Source: Streptomyces sp. RB17
Lineage (GTDB): Bacteria > Actinomycetota > Actinomycetes > Streptomycetales > Streptomycetaceae
Direction of reading: 5' to 3'
Assembly: GCF_009604455.1 (NCBI RefSeq)
Contig: NZ_WEGL01000008.1
Coordinates: 487,634-551,633 of the forward strand
DNA: 64,000 nucleotides
This document shows positions 49,202-57,674 of the stretch, piece by piece. How positions within the stretch are numbered: the first letter of the stretch is position 1; the number at the start of each line of letters is the position of its first letter. Made by a program: the position numbers and the translations under genes. Below the pieces are notes generated by a model. The model made no database searches. It was not told the origin of the DNA and saw only the letters and a program-made list of their open reading frames with translations.

Positions 49202-50136
49202 CTCGCATCCGCCACGGCGTTGCGCTGCTCGCCGAGGTCGATCCGCCCGTCCGGGGTGCCGATCGTGGCCGTGACGACGTCGCCCGCATGCAGGTACAGG
49301 GGGTTCTTGGCCTGCCCCTTGAAGAACGCCTTCCACCTCACCGCGGGCGGCAGCAGCGCACTGATCTTGGCGACCGGCTTGGGCGGGGCCTTGAGCGCGG
49401 TGCCGCCTGGGGTGCCGGTCAGCAGCAGGTCGCCCGGGTCGAGGGTCTGGAAGCGGGCGAGCAGCGTGAGTGCCTGCGCGGGCCGCACGATCATGTCGGC
49501 CAGCGTGCGGTCCTGGCGCGGCACGCCGTTGACCGACAGCCGCAGCCGCAGATTCAGCAAGTGGGCGAAGTCCTCGGGCTCCAGCAGGGCCAGGTACGGT
49601 CCGGTCGGCGTGAAGGTCGGGTAGGACTTGCTCTCGTAGAACTGGGTCTTGGTCAGCTGCACGTCGCGTGCGCTGACGTCGTTGGTCAGGACCAGCCCGG
49701 CGACGTAACGGGGAAGGTCCCGCTCCTCCACGACGGCGCCGACCGGCAGCGGGGCACCCATGACGAGGCCGAGTTCCACCTCGTAGTCGAGGAAGTTGAC
49801 GTGCGACGGGCGGACGATCGTGTCGTGCGGGCCGCTGACCGAGCCGGACGCCTTACGGAAGAAGGTCGGCGGGACCTCGCCGGAGAAGCCCGAATCGCGG
49901 GCGTGGCTGCGATAGTTGACCATCTGGGCGACCACCCGGCAGGGGGTGGTGACCGGGGGCAGCGCCACCAGGTCGGCCACGGGCGTACCGCTTTCGTCGG
50001 AGGCGGCGGCCTCGCGGACCGCGTCCCGGTCGGCGAGCAGCTCGGCAGTGGTGACCGCCTTGGTCTCGACGCGGACGGCGCGCTCGTCGCGTACGACCCA
50101 CCAGCCGTCGGTGGTGCGCAGAACGTTGGTGCTCAT
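49198..50136 (-). CDS. Fumarylacetoacetate hydrolase-family protein (operon 1)
   Basis: The protein has 312 residues. The C-terminal FAH domain has the metal ligands in FLDYEVELGLVMG (ExE pair) and VLTNDVSARD (Asp), with QLTKTQFYESKSYPTFTPTG and DLLLTGTPGGTALKAPPKPV completing the site. VAQMVNYRSHARDSGF is the N-terminal substrate loop. Such enzymes hydrolyse C-C bonds of acylpyruvates or ring-cleavage products. The four-base overlaps with the genes on both sides show an operon with the extradiol dioxygenase and hydroxylase. Confidence 0.92.
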   Translation of the reverse strand: MSTNVLRTTDGWWVVRDERAVRVETKAVTTAELLADRDAVREAAASDESGTPVADLVALPPVTTPCRVVAQMVNYRSHARDSGFSGEVPPTFFRKASGSVSGPHDTIVRPSHVNFLDYEVELGLVMGAPLPVGAVVEERDLPRYVAGLVLTNDVSARDVQLTKTQFYESKSYPTFTPTGPYLALLEPEDFAHLLNLRLRLSVNGVPRQDRTLADMIVRPAQALTLLARFQTLDPGDLLLTGTPGGTALKAPPKPVAKISALLPPAVRWKAFFKGQAKNPLYLHAGDVVTATIGTPDGRIDLGEQRNAVADAR

Positions 50137-51278
50137 GAGCTCATCGCTTTCATCAGGCCCAGCAGACGTGCGGGGTCGAGTTCGTTGTCGCCGCGCAGGG
50201 CATGCATGACCTCGCGGAGCTTGGCGGGGGAGGGGTTGGCGCCCAGGAAGTCGCGGGTGACGGGCGGGCCCCACTGGGCCAGGCCGCTCGCCGACATCGG
50301 CGCCCACCCGGGTTCGAGGTCGCAGGAGAACAGGTCGCCGTCGGCGAAGTGCTCCAGCATGAAATGGTCGGGGTCGCGCCAGTAGTCGAAGAGCTGGCTG
50401 CCCTGGATGTGCCGGCCGATGCCCCAGCTGCGCCGGTAGCCGCGCTCGGCCAGGTACTCCCCGCCGGCGGCGATCGCGTCGAGGTCGGTGACCTGGTAGG
50501 CGGAGTGGACGTAGCCGGTGCCGGGCCCCAGGTGCAGGGCCAGCGTGTGGTGATCGACGGCCAGACTTCCCTGGTCACAGCGGATGAACGCCATGGTCGG
50601 GCCGCGCCCGCGCTGCCCGTCCAGGAACAGGAAGTCGGACACGATCATCCCCAGGGTGTCCAGGTACCAGTTCAGGGCCCGCATGAACACCCGTGTCTCC
50701 AGCACCACGTGCCCGAGCCGCTGGATACGCGACGGCTCACGGGGCGGCCGCTGGGTGGCGTTCGTACGACGGCGTCCGGCGCCGGTGTTGAGGACCAGCG
50801 GCTGCTGCTCGGACAGAGCCGGCAGCTGCTCGGCGCAGTGCACGACCCGGACCGGGAAGCCCGAGGGATCGAGCAGGGCGACCGACTGTCCGCCGCCGGG
50901 TACGTCGATGTCCCGGACGTCACTGCCGGTCGCGCGGGCCAGCCGGTCGAGATCGGCCCGCTCGGCCGCGCGGAACGCCGTTCCGATGAAGCGGGACGCC
51001 TGCCCTCGGCGGATGACCATGCACGGTGAGCCCGCGAACGTGCCGCGCAGCCACAGTTCGCGCTCGGTGCGGGCGGCGATCGCGAATCCGAAGTCCCGGG
51101 CGAACACCTCCGCCCGGTCCAGATCAGGCTTCTCGAACTCCAGCCAGGCAAGGTCCGTCACCTTGATGACGGGGTTCCGGGACCGCCCGGGATGCTCACC
51201 GCGCAGGGCGCCCAACTCACTGTGGAGATCTTGATGGGGCGTCAGGAGATCGTCCCTGTTAACGGGGGTGTGGGACAT
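50133..51278 (-). CDS. Extradiol ring-cleavage dioxygenase, VOC type (operon 1)
   Basis: The protein has 381 residues; the ATG at 51278 follows GGAGGG. It has two vicinal-oxygen-chelate modules. The iron ligands in the second are H190 (RLGHVVLETRVF), H258 (TGYVHSAYQV) and E309 (DPDHFMLEHF). The size and the MIVSDFLFLDGQRGRGPTMA loop resemble 2,4,5-trihydroxytoluene and 2,3-dihydroxybiphenyl-like dioxygenases. It opens a catechol or trihydroxybenzene ring beside the hydroxyls. It is first in operon 1; the leader holds three copies of the TGAGGAAATCATCA-type site. Confidence 0.9.
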   Translation of the reverse strand: MSHTPVNRDDLLTPHQDLHSELGALRGEHPGRSRNPVIKVTDLAWLEFEKPDLDRAEVFARDFGFAIAARTERELWLRGTFAGSPCMVIRRGQASRFIGTAFRAAERADLDRLARATGSDVRDIDVPGGGQSVALLDPSGFPVRVVHCAEQLPALSEQQPLVLNTGAGRRRTNATQRPPREPSRIQRLGHVVLETRVFMRALNWYLDTLGMIVSDFLFLDGQRGRGPTMAFIRCDQGSLAVDHHTLALHLGPGTGYVHSAYQVTDLDAIAAGGEYLAERGYRRSWGIGRHIQGSQLFDYWRDPDHFMLEHFADGDLFSCDLEPGWAPMSASGLAQWGPPVTRDFLGANPSPAKLREVMHALRGDNELDPARLLGLMKAMSS

Positions 51279-51305
51279 GGTGCCCTCCAAGCAACACTGC
51301 CGTAA

Positions 51306-51393
51306 TGAGGAAATCATCAACTTTGCCGTTGCTCATCGTCAATAGAGCAGACCCAAAGAATTGAGAGAATCATCAGCCATGGGGGGATCATCG
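51306..51393. promoter_or_regulatory. Cluster of three TetR-type sites between operon 1 and tetR
   Basis: TGAGGAAATCATCA at 51306-51319, TGAGAGAATCATCA at 51362-51375 and TGGGGGGATCATCG at 51380-51393 (18 bp after the second). The first is an imperfect dyad of the form TGAKGAWWTCMTCA. An identical 14-mer lies at 53342-53355, before operon 2. The divergent TetR gene starts at 51417. Confidence 0.6.
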
Positions 51394-51416
51394 ACACGGT
51401 TGTTACACTCGGTCGT

Positions 51417-52052
51417 ATGCCGACGTCAGCCCCGCCCCGCAACCGCTTCGAACGGCGCCGCGCCGAGACCCGTCAGGCACTCATCCGTGCGGCCCGGCAG
51501 ATCCTCGCGGAGAGCGGGGACACCAGCGCCAGCATCCAGGCCATCGCCGAGCGCGCGGACGTCGGTTTCGGCTCCTTCTACAACCACTTCGAGTCCAAGA
51601 CGGAGCTGTTCGACGCCGCGGTGACCGATGCCCTGGAGGAGTTCGGCCAGGTCATCGACGAGCGTGTGGCAGGGATCGACGACCCAGCCGAGCTGGTTGC
51701 GGCCGGTTTCCGGCTCACCGCCCGGATGGCCGACTCCCACCCCGAACTCATGCGGATCCTGCGCGACCGCGGCCTGGCCCACATCCACTCCGAGCGCGGC
51801 CTGTCCCCACGAGCGCTTCGTGATCTGGAACACGGCATCGCCTCGGGCCGCTTCACCGGCACCGACCCGACCACGGCCCTGTCCGCTCTGGGCGGGACCC
51901 TGCTGTCCCTGGTGGCGCTGCGGCTGGCCCGCCCCGACCTCGACGGCGACGAGACCGCCTCCGACCTGGCCGAGATGGTCCTGCGCATGCTGGGCCTCCC
52001 CCCGGAGGACGCGCACGAGGTCACCCGGCGCCCGCTGCCCGATCTCGCCTGA
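51417..52052 (+). CDS. TetR-family regulator of the catabolic operons
   Basis: The protein has 211 residues. The N-terminal helix-turn-helix is RRAETRQALIRAARQILAES, then IQAIAERADVGFGSFYNHFE and SKTELFDAAV. The C-terminal ligand-binding helices begin TDALEEFGQVIDERVAGIDD and include RMADSHPELMRILRDRG. It is divergent from operon 1 with the operator cluster between, and is the best candidate for repressing both catabolic operons; the inducer would be an aromatic substrate or a ring-cleavage product. Confidence 0.92.
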   Translation: MPTSAPPRNRFERRRAETRQALIRAARQILAESGDTSASIQAIAERADVGFGSFYNHFESKTELFDAAVTDALEEFGQVIDERVAGIDDPAELVAAGFRLTARMADSHPELMRILRDRGLAHIHSERGLSPRALRDLEHGIASGRFTGTDPTTALSALGGTLLSLVALRLARPDLDGDETASDLAEMVLRMLGLPPEDAHEVTRRPLPDLA

Positions 52053-52155
52053 GGGTCCGGCGCGATTGTGGCCCCGCCGCTGGCGAAGAAGCATCTCAAC
52101 CTCACCATCAAGACCCTCGGCAGCCTGAGGGACACATCCGGGTTCGGCCTTTTGC

Positions 52156-53290
52156 CCAAGGCCGTGAAGTTTGCGGTTGGGGCGTGTTGTCGAGGGTCTG
52201 CGGGCGCGAGGATGTCGATGCGGGGGCTGATCCGCAGGCGGCGTGCGGGCAGCAGGCCGGCCAGGACGTGTCGGCCGATCGTGCCGGCCCAGGTCGATGA
52301 CGATGTCGGTGATGATGCCCGCGGCCAGGATGATCTGGTCGCGGGCGGCCTGCCAGGCGATGGTGAAGCCGGCCCGGTCGGGATCGGTGCCGGGCCGGGT
52401 GCTGGTGGCGTCTGCCATGGCGGTCCGTAGCAGCTGGTAGACCACCAGCAGCGTAGATTTCCTGCTCGACGCCGTCGCGGGTGCGGGCCCGCGGGACGCG
52501 GTTGCCGAGGATGGTCGACTTCAGTTCCAGGTAGGCGGTTTCGATCTCCCGGCGCTGGTGAGACAGGGTGGCGAGTTCGGCTGCCGGGTGGCGGTGGTGG
52601 TCGAGCAGGGTGGTGGCCGGCCGGTAGAGGCCGATGTGCTTCCCGGCGGTGGTGGTGATGGTGATCTCGCAGTCGACGACGCGAACCCGTACCGGGCCGA
52701 GGGTGGAGAGGTAGGTGCGAAATTGCCTCGCGGCGCCGTCCGCGACCCGGATCTCCGCCCTGTCCGTGCTGGGGACCATCGCCTGGCCCGGACCGTCCTC
52801 GTCCGGCTGCCAGTCCTGTGAACCGTCCGTGTCCTGCCCGGTGCCATTGTCGCGGCCGACTGGCAGTCGGGGTTGGTGACGAAGTCGTCCACGTCACCTG
52901 GGGGTCCTGGCCCTGTTCCTGCTTCACCATGACGTACGTGCGGTACGGCAGGCCGGGATGCAGGCGGAGCACGACGCCCCGCAGCGTCAGACACATCGAC
53001 CTGGCGATCTCCGGCTCCGCGTAGATCGCCCCCTGTTCGTCGGTAATCTTCGGCCCTGTTCTGGCCTGCCTGCCGTTTGCCACCGATGACGAGGCCACCG
53101 AGATGCCTCACGGCGTCACACCGGTGCAGTCGATCGCGCATGCCTGCACGTAGCTGCAGGCCCGCTCTGCCGGCAGACGCCGTCCTGTCAGGCGTGCGTA
53201 CATGGTGGCCACCAGCTGGTGCGCGAGAGGCGTGATCAGGGGCGTCGTCAGGGCGAGCGCGGCGAGCGACGTGGCCACCCATAAAACCTG
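52156..53290 (-). mobile_element. Decayed IS4-like element, copy 1, with adjoining remnants
   Basis: From 52650 down to 52156 the minus strand encodes, across frameshifts, the C-terminal part of a DDE transposase: TTTAGKHIGLYRPATTLLDH, SHQRREIETAYLELKSTILG (the Y-x-x-E/K region of IS4), VPRARTRDGVEQEIYA, then after loss of two bases MVYQLLRTAMADATST. Compared with copy 2 it lacks 78 bp between two GCATCG repeats. Further right (to about 53290) are scraps such as ITDEQGAIYAEPEIARSMCL and LHPGLPYRTYVMVKQEQG, which I could not assign. The right end at 52156, CCAAGGCCGTGAAG, is shared with copy 2. No intact inverted repeats or target duplication were found. Confidence 0.6.
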
Positions 53291-53341
53291 ACATCAAGTT
53301 GATCCGGCACCTGGACAGGGGTTGTAACCCTCCCTACTCTC

Positions 53342-53355
53342 TGAGGAAATCATCA
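53342..53355. promoter_or_regulatory. TGAGGAAATCATCA site before operon 2
   Basis: This 14-mer is identical to 51306-51319 in the operon 1/tetR promoter. It lies 95 bp before the first small ORF of operon 2. Confidence 0.6.
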
Positions 53356-53436
53356 TCCCTGCCGAGATCGGCAATTCTGTGGAGATCGGCAAGCAGGGTT
53401 GCTGTCGACGCTCTCAACGACGAGGCGAGGGGACCC

Positions 53437-53595
53437 ATGCAACGGAACAGCACTGTCGTCGGCGGTGGGGTCACCAACCAGGCCCGTGCCATAACACTCC
53501 TCGATGCCGTTGGTGCCGCCGATCGCTCGGGCGGCGGTCGCGACACCGGTACAGCATGCTCGGCGCGGTCGGAGTCGGAGGTGGGGGCCGGATGA
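53437..53595 (+). CDS. Possible small ORF leading operon 2
   Basis: Fifty-two residues from an ATG eight bases after GAGGGG: MQRNSTVVGGGVTNQARAIT, then LLDAVGAADRSGGG, ending SESEVGAG. Its TGA overlaps the YciI ATG (ATGA). The opening resembles the first helix of IclR regulators, so it may be a stub of one, but it is too short to be sure. It may serve to couple translation. Confidence 0.4.
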   Translation: MQRNSTVVGGGVTNQARAITLLDAVGAADRSGGGRDTGTACSARSESEVGAG

Positions 53596-53888
53596 CGATC
53601 GTCGCCGTCACCTACCGCTACACCGATGACGTCGCCCGACGCGACGGTGTCCTGCCGCAGCATCGTGACTGGCTGCGTCGGTTCGCCGACCAGGGCGTCC
53701 TGCTGGTGTCCGGACCCTACGGGCCTGACGAGCCGCGCGGTGCCCTGCTGCTGTTCCGTGCGGAGAAGGCCCAGGTGCGGGCACTGCTGGAGAAGGACCC
53801 CTTCGCTGTCGCCGGCGTGATTGCCCGGACCGAGATCGCCGTGTGGGAGCCGGTGATCGGCTCCGTCCTTGCGGCCGTTCGCAGTTGA
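53592..53888 (+). CDS. YciI-family protein
   Basis: The protein has 98 residues with a ferredoxin-like fold. The conserved His-Asp pair is in VLPQHRDWLRRFADQGVLLV; SGPYGPDEPRGALLLFRAEK and KDPFAVAGVIARTEIAVWEP complete the fold. GGAGG lies eight bases before the ATG. YciI proteins occur as small subunits or muconolactone-isomerase-like helpers in aromatic-degradation clusters; a role in isomerising or dehydrochlorinating a ring product is possible but unproven. Confidence 0.88.
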   Translation: MTIVAVTYRYTDDVARRDGVLPQHRDWLRRFADQGVLLVSGPYGPDEPRGALLLFRAEKAQVRALLEKDPFAVAGVIARTEIAVWEPVIGSVLAAVRS

Positions 53889-54001
53889 CGACGTGACCAG
53901 CCGGGCCGACTGCGCTTCGCGCCGGCCGCCGGCGGTGGATGACGACACCCGGCTGAGGCCTTCCAGTGGATTCAAGTGCATTCGAGTGAAAGGGGAGTTC
54001 C

Positions 54002-55063
54002 ATGGCAGATCCTCGTGGCGACGTGGGCGTGGCGCTCGCGACCATGCGGGCCCGATGCCTGATCAGAGGCATCGACCTCGCTGACTACCAGCGGCTGTCC
54101 GAGAAGGTCGCCGGCTGGGACGACTGGTGGAACCAGTGGACGGCGATGGGCGAGCACTATCTGGGGCTGGCGGACCGTTATCAGGCCGCAGGATGGCAGA
54201 CGAGCGCCGGTGCCGCGCGGGTGCGTGCCGGAGTCGCCTTCCACTTCGGGAAGTCCCTGGCGGTGCAGGACGACGCCCGTTACCGGGATCTGACGGTCCG
54301 CAGTGTCGACGCCGTTGCCGCGGGCCTGCGGCTCCTGGACCCGGCCTTCGAGCGGATCGAGGTTCCGTTCGAAGGGCACAAGGTCGTCGGCAACCTCCGC
54401 CGACCGCGCGGCACCGCCCGGCCGCCGCTGGTCCTGCTCCTCCCGGGCACCGAATCCGTCAAGGAGGAGTTCCCGAAGTGGGAAGAGGACTTCCTCAGCC
54501 GTGGGATGGCCACGCTCTCCATGGATGGCCCAGGTCAGGGTGAGGTCGGCTTCGAGCTGGGCATCCGACTCGACTACGAGCGGTCGGTGTCCGCGGTTCT
54601 CGATGTTCTGGACGGCCGCGACGACCTCGACCTCACGCGGATCGCGGCCGCCGGTGTGAGTCTCGGCGGCTACTACGCCATCCGCTCTGCCGCGTTCGAG
54701 CCGCGCATCACAGCGGTGCTGGCCAACTGCGGCCCGTGGACCCTGGGCGAGGAGTGGGAGCGGATGCCGCCCCTCTACCGCGCAAAATACGCCTGGAACC
54801 TCGGCGGCGGCAGCGAGAAGACGGCCCGTGAGCGCGCCAAGTCGCTCACGCTCGACGGTGTTGCCGAACGGGTCGACGTTCCCGCCCTGGTGATCTTCGG
54901 TGGTAAGGACGTGCTTCTGGACGGCGACCGCCATGGCAGGCGAACCGCCCAGGCGCTGCCCAAGGGCGAGCTGTGGATGTTCGAGCAAGGCAACCACGCG
55001 GTCACCGACTTCGCCGCCGAGCACCTGGGCCCGGGCGCGGACTGGCTCCTGACCCACATGTAA
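54002..55063 (+). CDS. C-C bond-cleaving alpha/beta hydrolase (dihydroxypseudooxynicotine hydrolase-like)
   Basis: The protein has 353 residues; AAGGGGAG precedes the ATG. A helical N-terminal domain (1-115, DWWNQWTAMGEHYLGLADRY) is followed by an alpha/beta-hydrolase core. Nucleophile S220 is in AAGVSLGGYYAIRSA, acid D303 in FGGKDVLLDG, H332 in EQGNHAVTDF, and an extra acid E251 in TLGEEWERMP. From memory, 2,6-dihydroxypseudooxynicotine hydrolase of the nicotine pathway uses S217, D300, H329 and E248, so all four fit with an offset of exactly three. That enzyme splits the bond between a dihydroxylated ring and its side-chain carbonyl. Here the product would be a resorcinol-like ring passed to the FAD hydroxylase. 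Confidence 0.87.
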   Translation: MADPRGDVGVALATMRARCLIRGIDLADYQRLSEKVAGWDDWWNQWTAMGEHYLGLADRYQAAGWQTSAGAARVRAGVAFHFGKSLAVQDDARYRDLTVRSVDAVAAGLRLLDPAFERIEVPFEGHKVVGNLRRPRGTARPPLVLLLPGTESVKEEFPKWEEDFLSRGMATLSMDGPGQGEVGFELGIRLDYERSVSAVLDVLDGRDDLDLTRIAAAGVSLGGYYAIRSAAFEPRITAVLANCGPWTLGEEWERMPPLYRAKYAWNLGGGSEKTARERAKSLTLDGVAERVDVPALVIFGGKDVLLDGDRHGRRTAQALPKGELWMFEQGNHAVTDFAAEHLGPGADWLLTHM

Positions 55064-55146
55064 GGGGCGTCACGTCGTCGACGCGACCGCGTGACGACGG
55101 ATCTCCCACCGAAGATTTCTTGACGACGGACGGAGCAGGAACGGGA

Positions 55147-55845
55147 ATGGACGGCATACGTACCGAACTTCGGGGCAATGCATCGTGGATCACCCTCGAC
55201 AATCCGGACGTGAACGGGCTGCACCCCGGTCTGGTCGCCGGTCTGATCGACGCGCTGCGCGCGGCGGACGAGCACCCCGACGTCACGGCGGTCGTGCTGA
55301 CCGGCGCGGGCGACGTCTTCTGCGGTGGGGTGGACGCCGCGCGACTCGGCCAGGGTGACCCGGCGGAGTTCGGAGAGGCGATGGTCGAACTGTTCAAGAC
55401 ACTCCCGGCCCTCGGCGTCGCCGTCATCGCCGCGGTGAACGGCGACGCCCTCATGTCGGGCTTCTCACTGGTATGCGCGAGCGACATCGTGGTCGCCGCC
55501 GAAGGAGCCAGGCTCGGCACGACGGAATCAAGCCTGGGTGCCTGGCCCATGGTCGCCTCTGTTCCCGTCCTGCACACCCTTGGACGTCACCATGCGTTCC
55601 AGAACATCCTCACCGGCGAACCGTTCGACGCCCAACGTGCCTACGAAATCGGTGTTGTCAACGAGGTGGTCCCCGCTGACCGGCTGCGCACGGCTACCGA
55701 AAGCTGGGTCGCCCGCGCCACGCGATCGCGTGTGCTGGCCGGTGGCCGCCGCAACGCCGAACGCTTCCTGTCCCTGCCCTACGACGAGGCGCTGGAAGCA
55801 GCCCTCACCGAATTCGTCAACCTGTTCACCAGGAGCACGCCATGA
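55147..55845 (+). CDS. Enoyl-CoA hydratase/isomerase-family protein
   Basis: The protein has 232 residues, a little shorter than the usual 255. VVLTGAGDVFCGGVDAARLG is the first oxyanion-hole strand; VNGDALMSGFSLVCASDIVV the second; LGTTESSLGAWPMVASVPVL contains the position of the catalytic Glu (TESSLG). GRHHAFQNILTGEPFDAQRA and AYEIGVVNEVVPADRL are family features. It probably handles the acyl chain released from, or attached to, the aromatic substrate. It lies 83 bases after the hydrolase gene. Confidence 0.88.
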   Translation: MDGIRTELRGNASWITLDNPDVNGLHPGLVAGLIDALRAADEHPDVTAVVLTGAGDVFCGGVDAARLGQGDPAEFGEAMVELFKTLPALGVAVIAAVNGDALMSGFSLVCASDIVVAAEGARLGTTESSLGAWPMVASVPVLHTLGRHHAFQNILTGEPFDAQRAYEIGVVNEVVPADRLRTATESWVARATRSRVLAGGRRNAERFLSLPYDEALEAALTEFVNLFTRSTP

Positions 55846-56017
55846 CAACCCACTGTCCCAGGGCGGTACGAAGGACTGCCGGACATGAGCGCCCGCGAGC
55901 GCGAGCGGCCGGCGCGACGGCAACTGATCGCGGCACGTCTTCCTTGAACCAGCACGTGTGCGGACACGGCCCGAACCGGCGCTCGGCCGGGTGGCATTCG
56001 AGGGAAGCGGGTGGGAG

Positions 56018-57586
56018 ATGAGCCAGCACACCGACGTTGACGTCGTCATCGTCGGGTACGGCCCGGTGGGGCAGTACCTTTCCTACAAGCTGGGGCGCCT
56101 GGGCTGGACCTCGGTCTGCATCGAACGGCACTCGGAAGCCTACGCATTCCCGCGTGCGGTCCACTTCGACGACGAGATCGCCCGGCTGTTCAACAGCATC
56201 GGCCTGGACGCCGACACCACTCCCGCGATCCAGCAGTTCGACGTCCCCTACCGCTGGGTGAATGCGGACAAGGAGGTCCTGCTCGAGCTGGTTTGGCGCG
56301 GCCGCGGGCGCTCGGGATGGAACGTCAACAACTTCTTCTACCAGCCCCACCTCGAGCGCGAGATCAACGACATCGTCGCCACACAGACCAGGACGCAGGT
56401 GCTCCGCGGCTGGGAAGCGGTCGAGGTCGTCCAGGACGACAGCGTCGCCACAGTGGCGGCCCGCCCGCACGAGGGCGGCCCGGACTCCGAGACGCGGTCA
56501 TTCCGGTGCCAGTACGTCGTCGGTGCCGACGGCGCGAACTCGTTCGTGCGCAACAACATGGCGGTGACGACCACCGACCTCGGGTTCGCGTTCGACTGGC
56601 TCATCGTCGACCTGCTTCCGCACGAGCCGCTTGAGCTCGAAGCGCGCGCATGGCAGTGGTGCCGACCCGAACGTCCGACCACGGTCATCCCCGGTGGTTC
56701 GCCACATCGTCAGCGGTTCGAGTTCATGCGACTTCCCGGAGAAACGGTCGAGGAGCTCAACACCGCACGAACAGCATGGCGCTTGGTCGGCGAATTCGGG
56801 CTGACCCCGGACAACGCGGTCCTCGAACGGCACGTGGTCTACACGTTCGGCGCACGCTGGAGCGACCGCTGGCGCGACGGGCGGCTGTTCATCGCCGGCG
56901 ATGCAGCGCACCTGACGCCGCCGTTCGCCGGCCAGGGCATGTGTGCCGGCATCCGCGACGCCGAAAACCTGGCATGGAAGCTCGACGCGGTCCTGCGGAA
57001 GAAGGCACCCGACTCCCTGCTCGACACGTACGGCCCGGAGCGCATCGAACACGTCCGTCATGTCATCGAGTTGTGCGTGGGACTCGGCCAGGTGATCTGT
57101 GTGACCGATCCGCAGGCGGCCGCCGTGCGCGACGCCCGGATGAAGGCAGCCCTCCAAGACCCCGAGCTCGCTCCTGCGCCTCCCCCGCTCCCGCGCCTCG
57201 GGGCCGGCCTGACCGGCAGCCATCCGGAGGCCGGATACGTGTCCTACCACGGGCGCGTGACCGCGGGCGGAGTCAGTGGCCGGTTCGACGACGTCCTCGG
57301 ACACGGCTGGACAGTACTGGGCCGACCCGGAGCCTTCGCCCCGCTCCCGCACGGGACCCGTGCCTGGGCGAACGATTACGGTCTGCGTTTAGTCGAGGTC
57401 GGCGAGGGCGCGCCGGTCTCCGACGACGAGGGCGTCTACGCTGCCTGGTTCGACGACCTGGATGCCGATGCGGTCGTCATCCGCCCGGACTTCTACGTGT
57501 ACGACGCCTGCGCCGCCCAAAGCCTGGATGCCGTGCTGTGCCGCCTGCGCTCGTCCCTGGTCGTCGACGACGTCACAAAGGTCTGA
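56018..57586 (+). CDS. FAD-dependent phenol/resorcinol hydroxylase (operon 2), with TTA codon
   Basis: The protein has 522 residues; ATG at 56018 after GGGTGGGAG. FAD binding: DVVIVGYGPVGQYLSYKLGR, DG motif YVVGADGANSFVRNNM, and GRLFIAGDAAHLTPPFAGQG, then MCAGIRDAENLAWKLDAVL. The C-terminal thioredoxin-like part (DAVVIRPDFYVYDACAAQSL) is the same type as in the operon 1 hydroxylase, but the two differ over most of their length, so they act on different substrates. Given the intradiol dioxygenase downstream, the likely reaction is resorcinol to hydroxyquinol. Leu458 is encoded by TTA (57389-57391), suggesting bldA-dependent expression. Confidence 0.92.
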   Translation: MSQHTDVDVVIVGYGPVGQYLSYKLGRLGWTSVCIERHSEAYAFPRAVHFDDEIARLFNSIGLDADTTPAIQQFDVPYRWVNADKEVLLELVWRGRGRSGWNVNNFFYQPHLEREINDIVATQTRTQVLRGWEAVEVVQDDSVATVAARPHEGGPDSETRSFRCQYVVGADGANSFVRNNMAVTTTDLGFAFDWLIVDLLPHEPLELEARAWQWCRPERPTTVIPGGSPHRQRFEFMRLPGETVEELNTARTAWRLVGEFGLTPDNAVLERHVVYTFGARWSDRWRDGRLFIAGDAAHLTPPFAGQGMCAGIRDAENLAWKLDAVLRKKAPDSLLDTYGPERIEHVRHVIELCVGLGQVICVTDPQAAAVRDARMKAALQDPELAPAPPPLPRLGAGLTGSHPEAGYVSYHGRVTAGGVSGRFDDVLGHGWTVLGRPGAFAPLPHGTRAWANDYGLRLVEVGEGAPVSDDEGVYAAWFDDLDADAVVIRPDFYVYDACAAQSLDAVLCRLRSSLVVDDVTKV

Positions 57587-57674
57587 CACATGGTGTTGCG
57601 ACCTGGCTCGCTCGGACTCGGGAAAACGTGCCGACCTCTATGTGAGGAACACGCCGTGACAAGGATGAGTCGCC

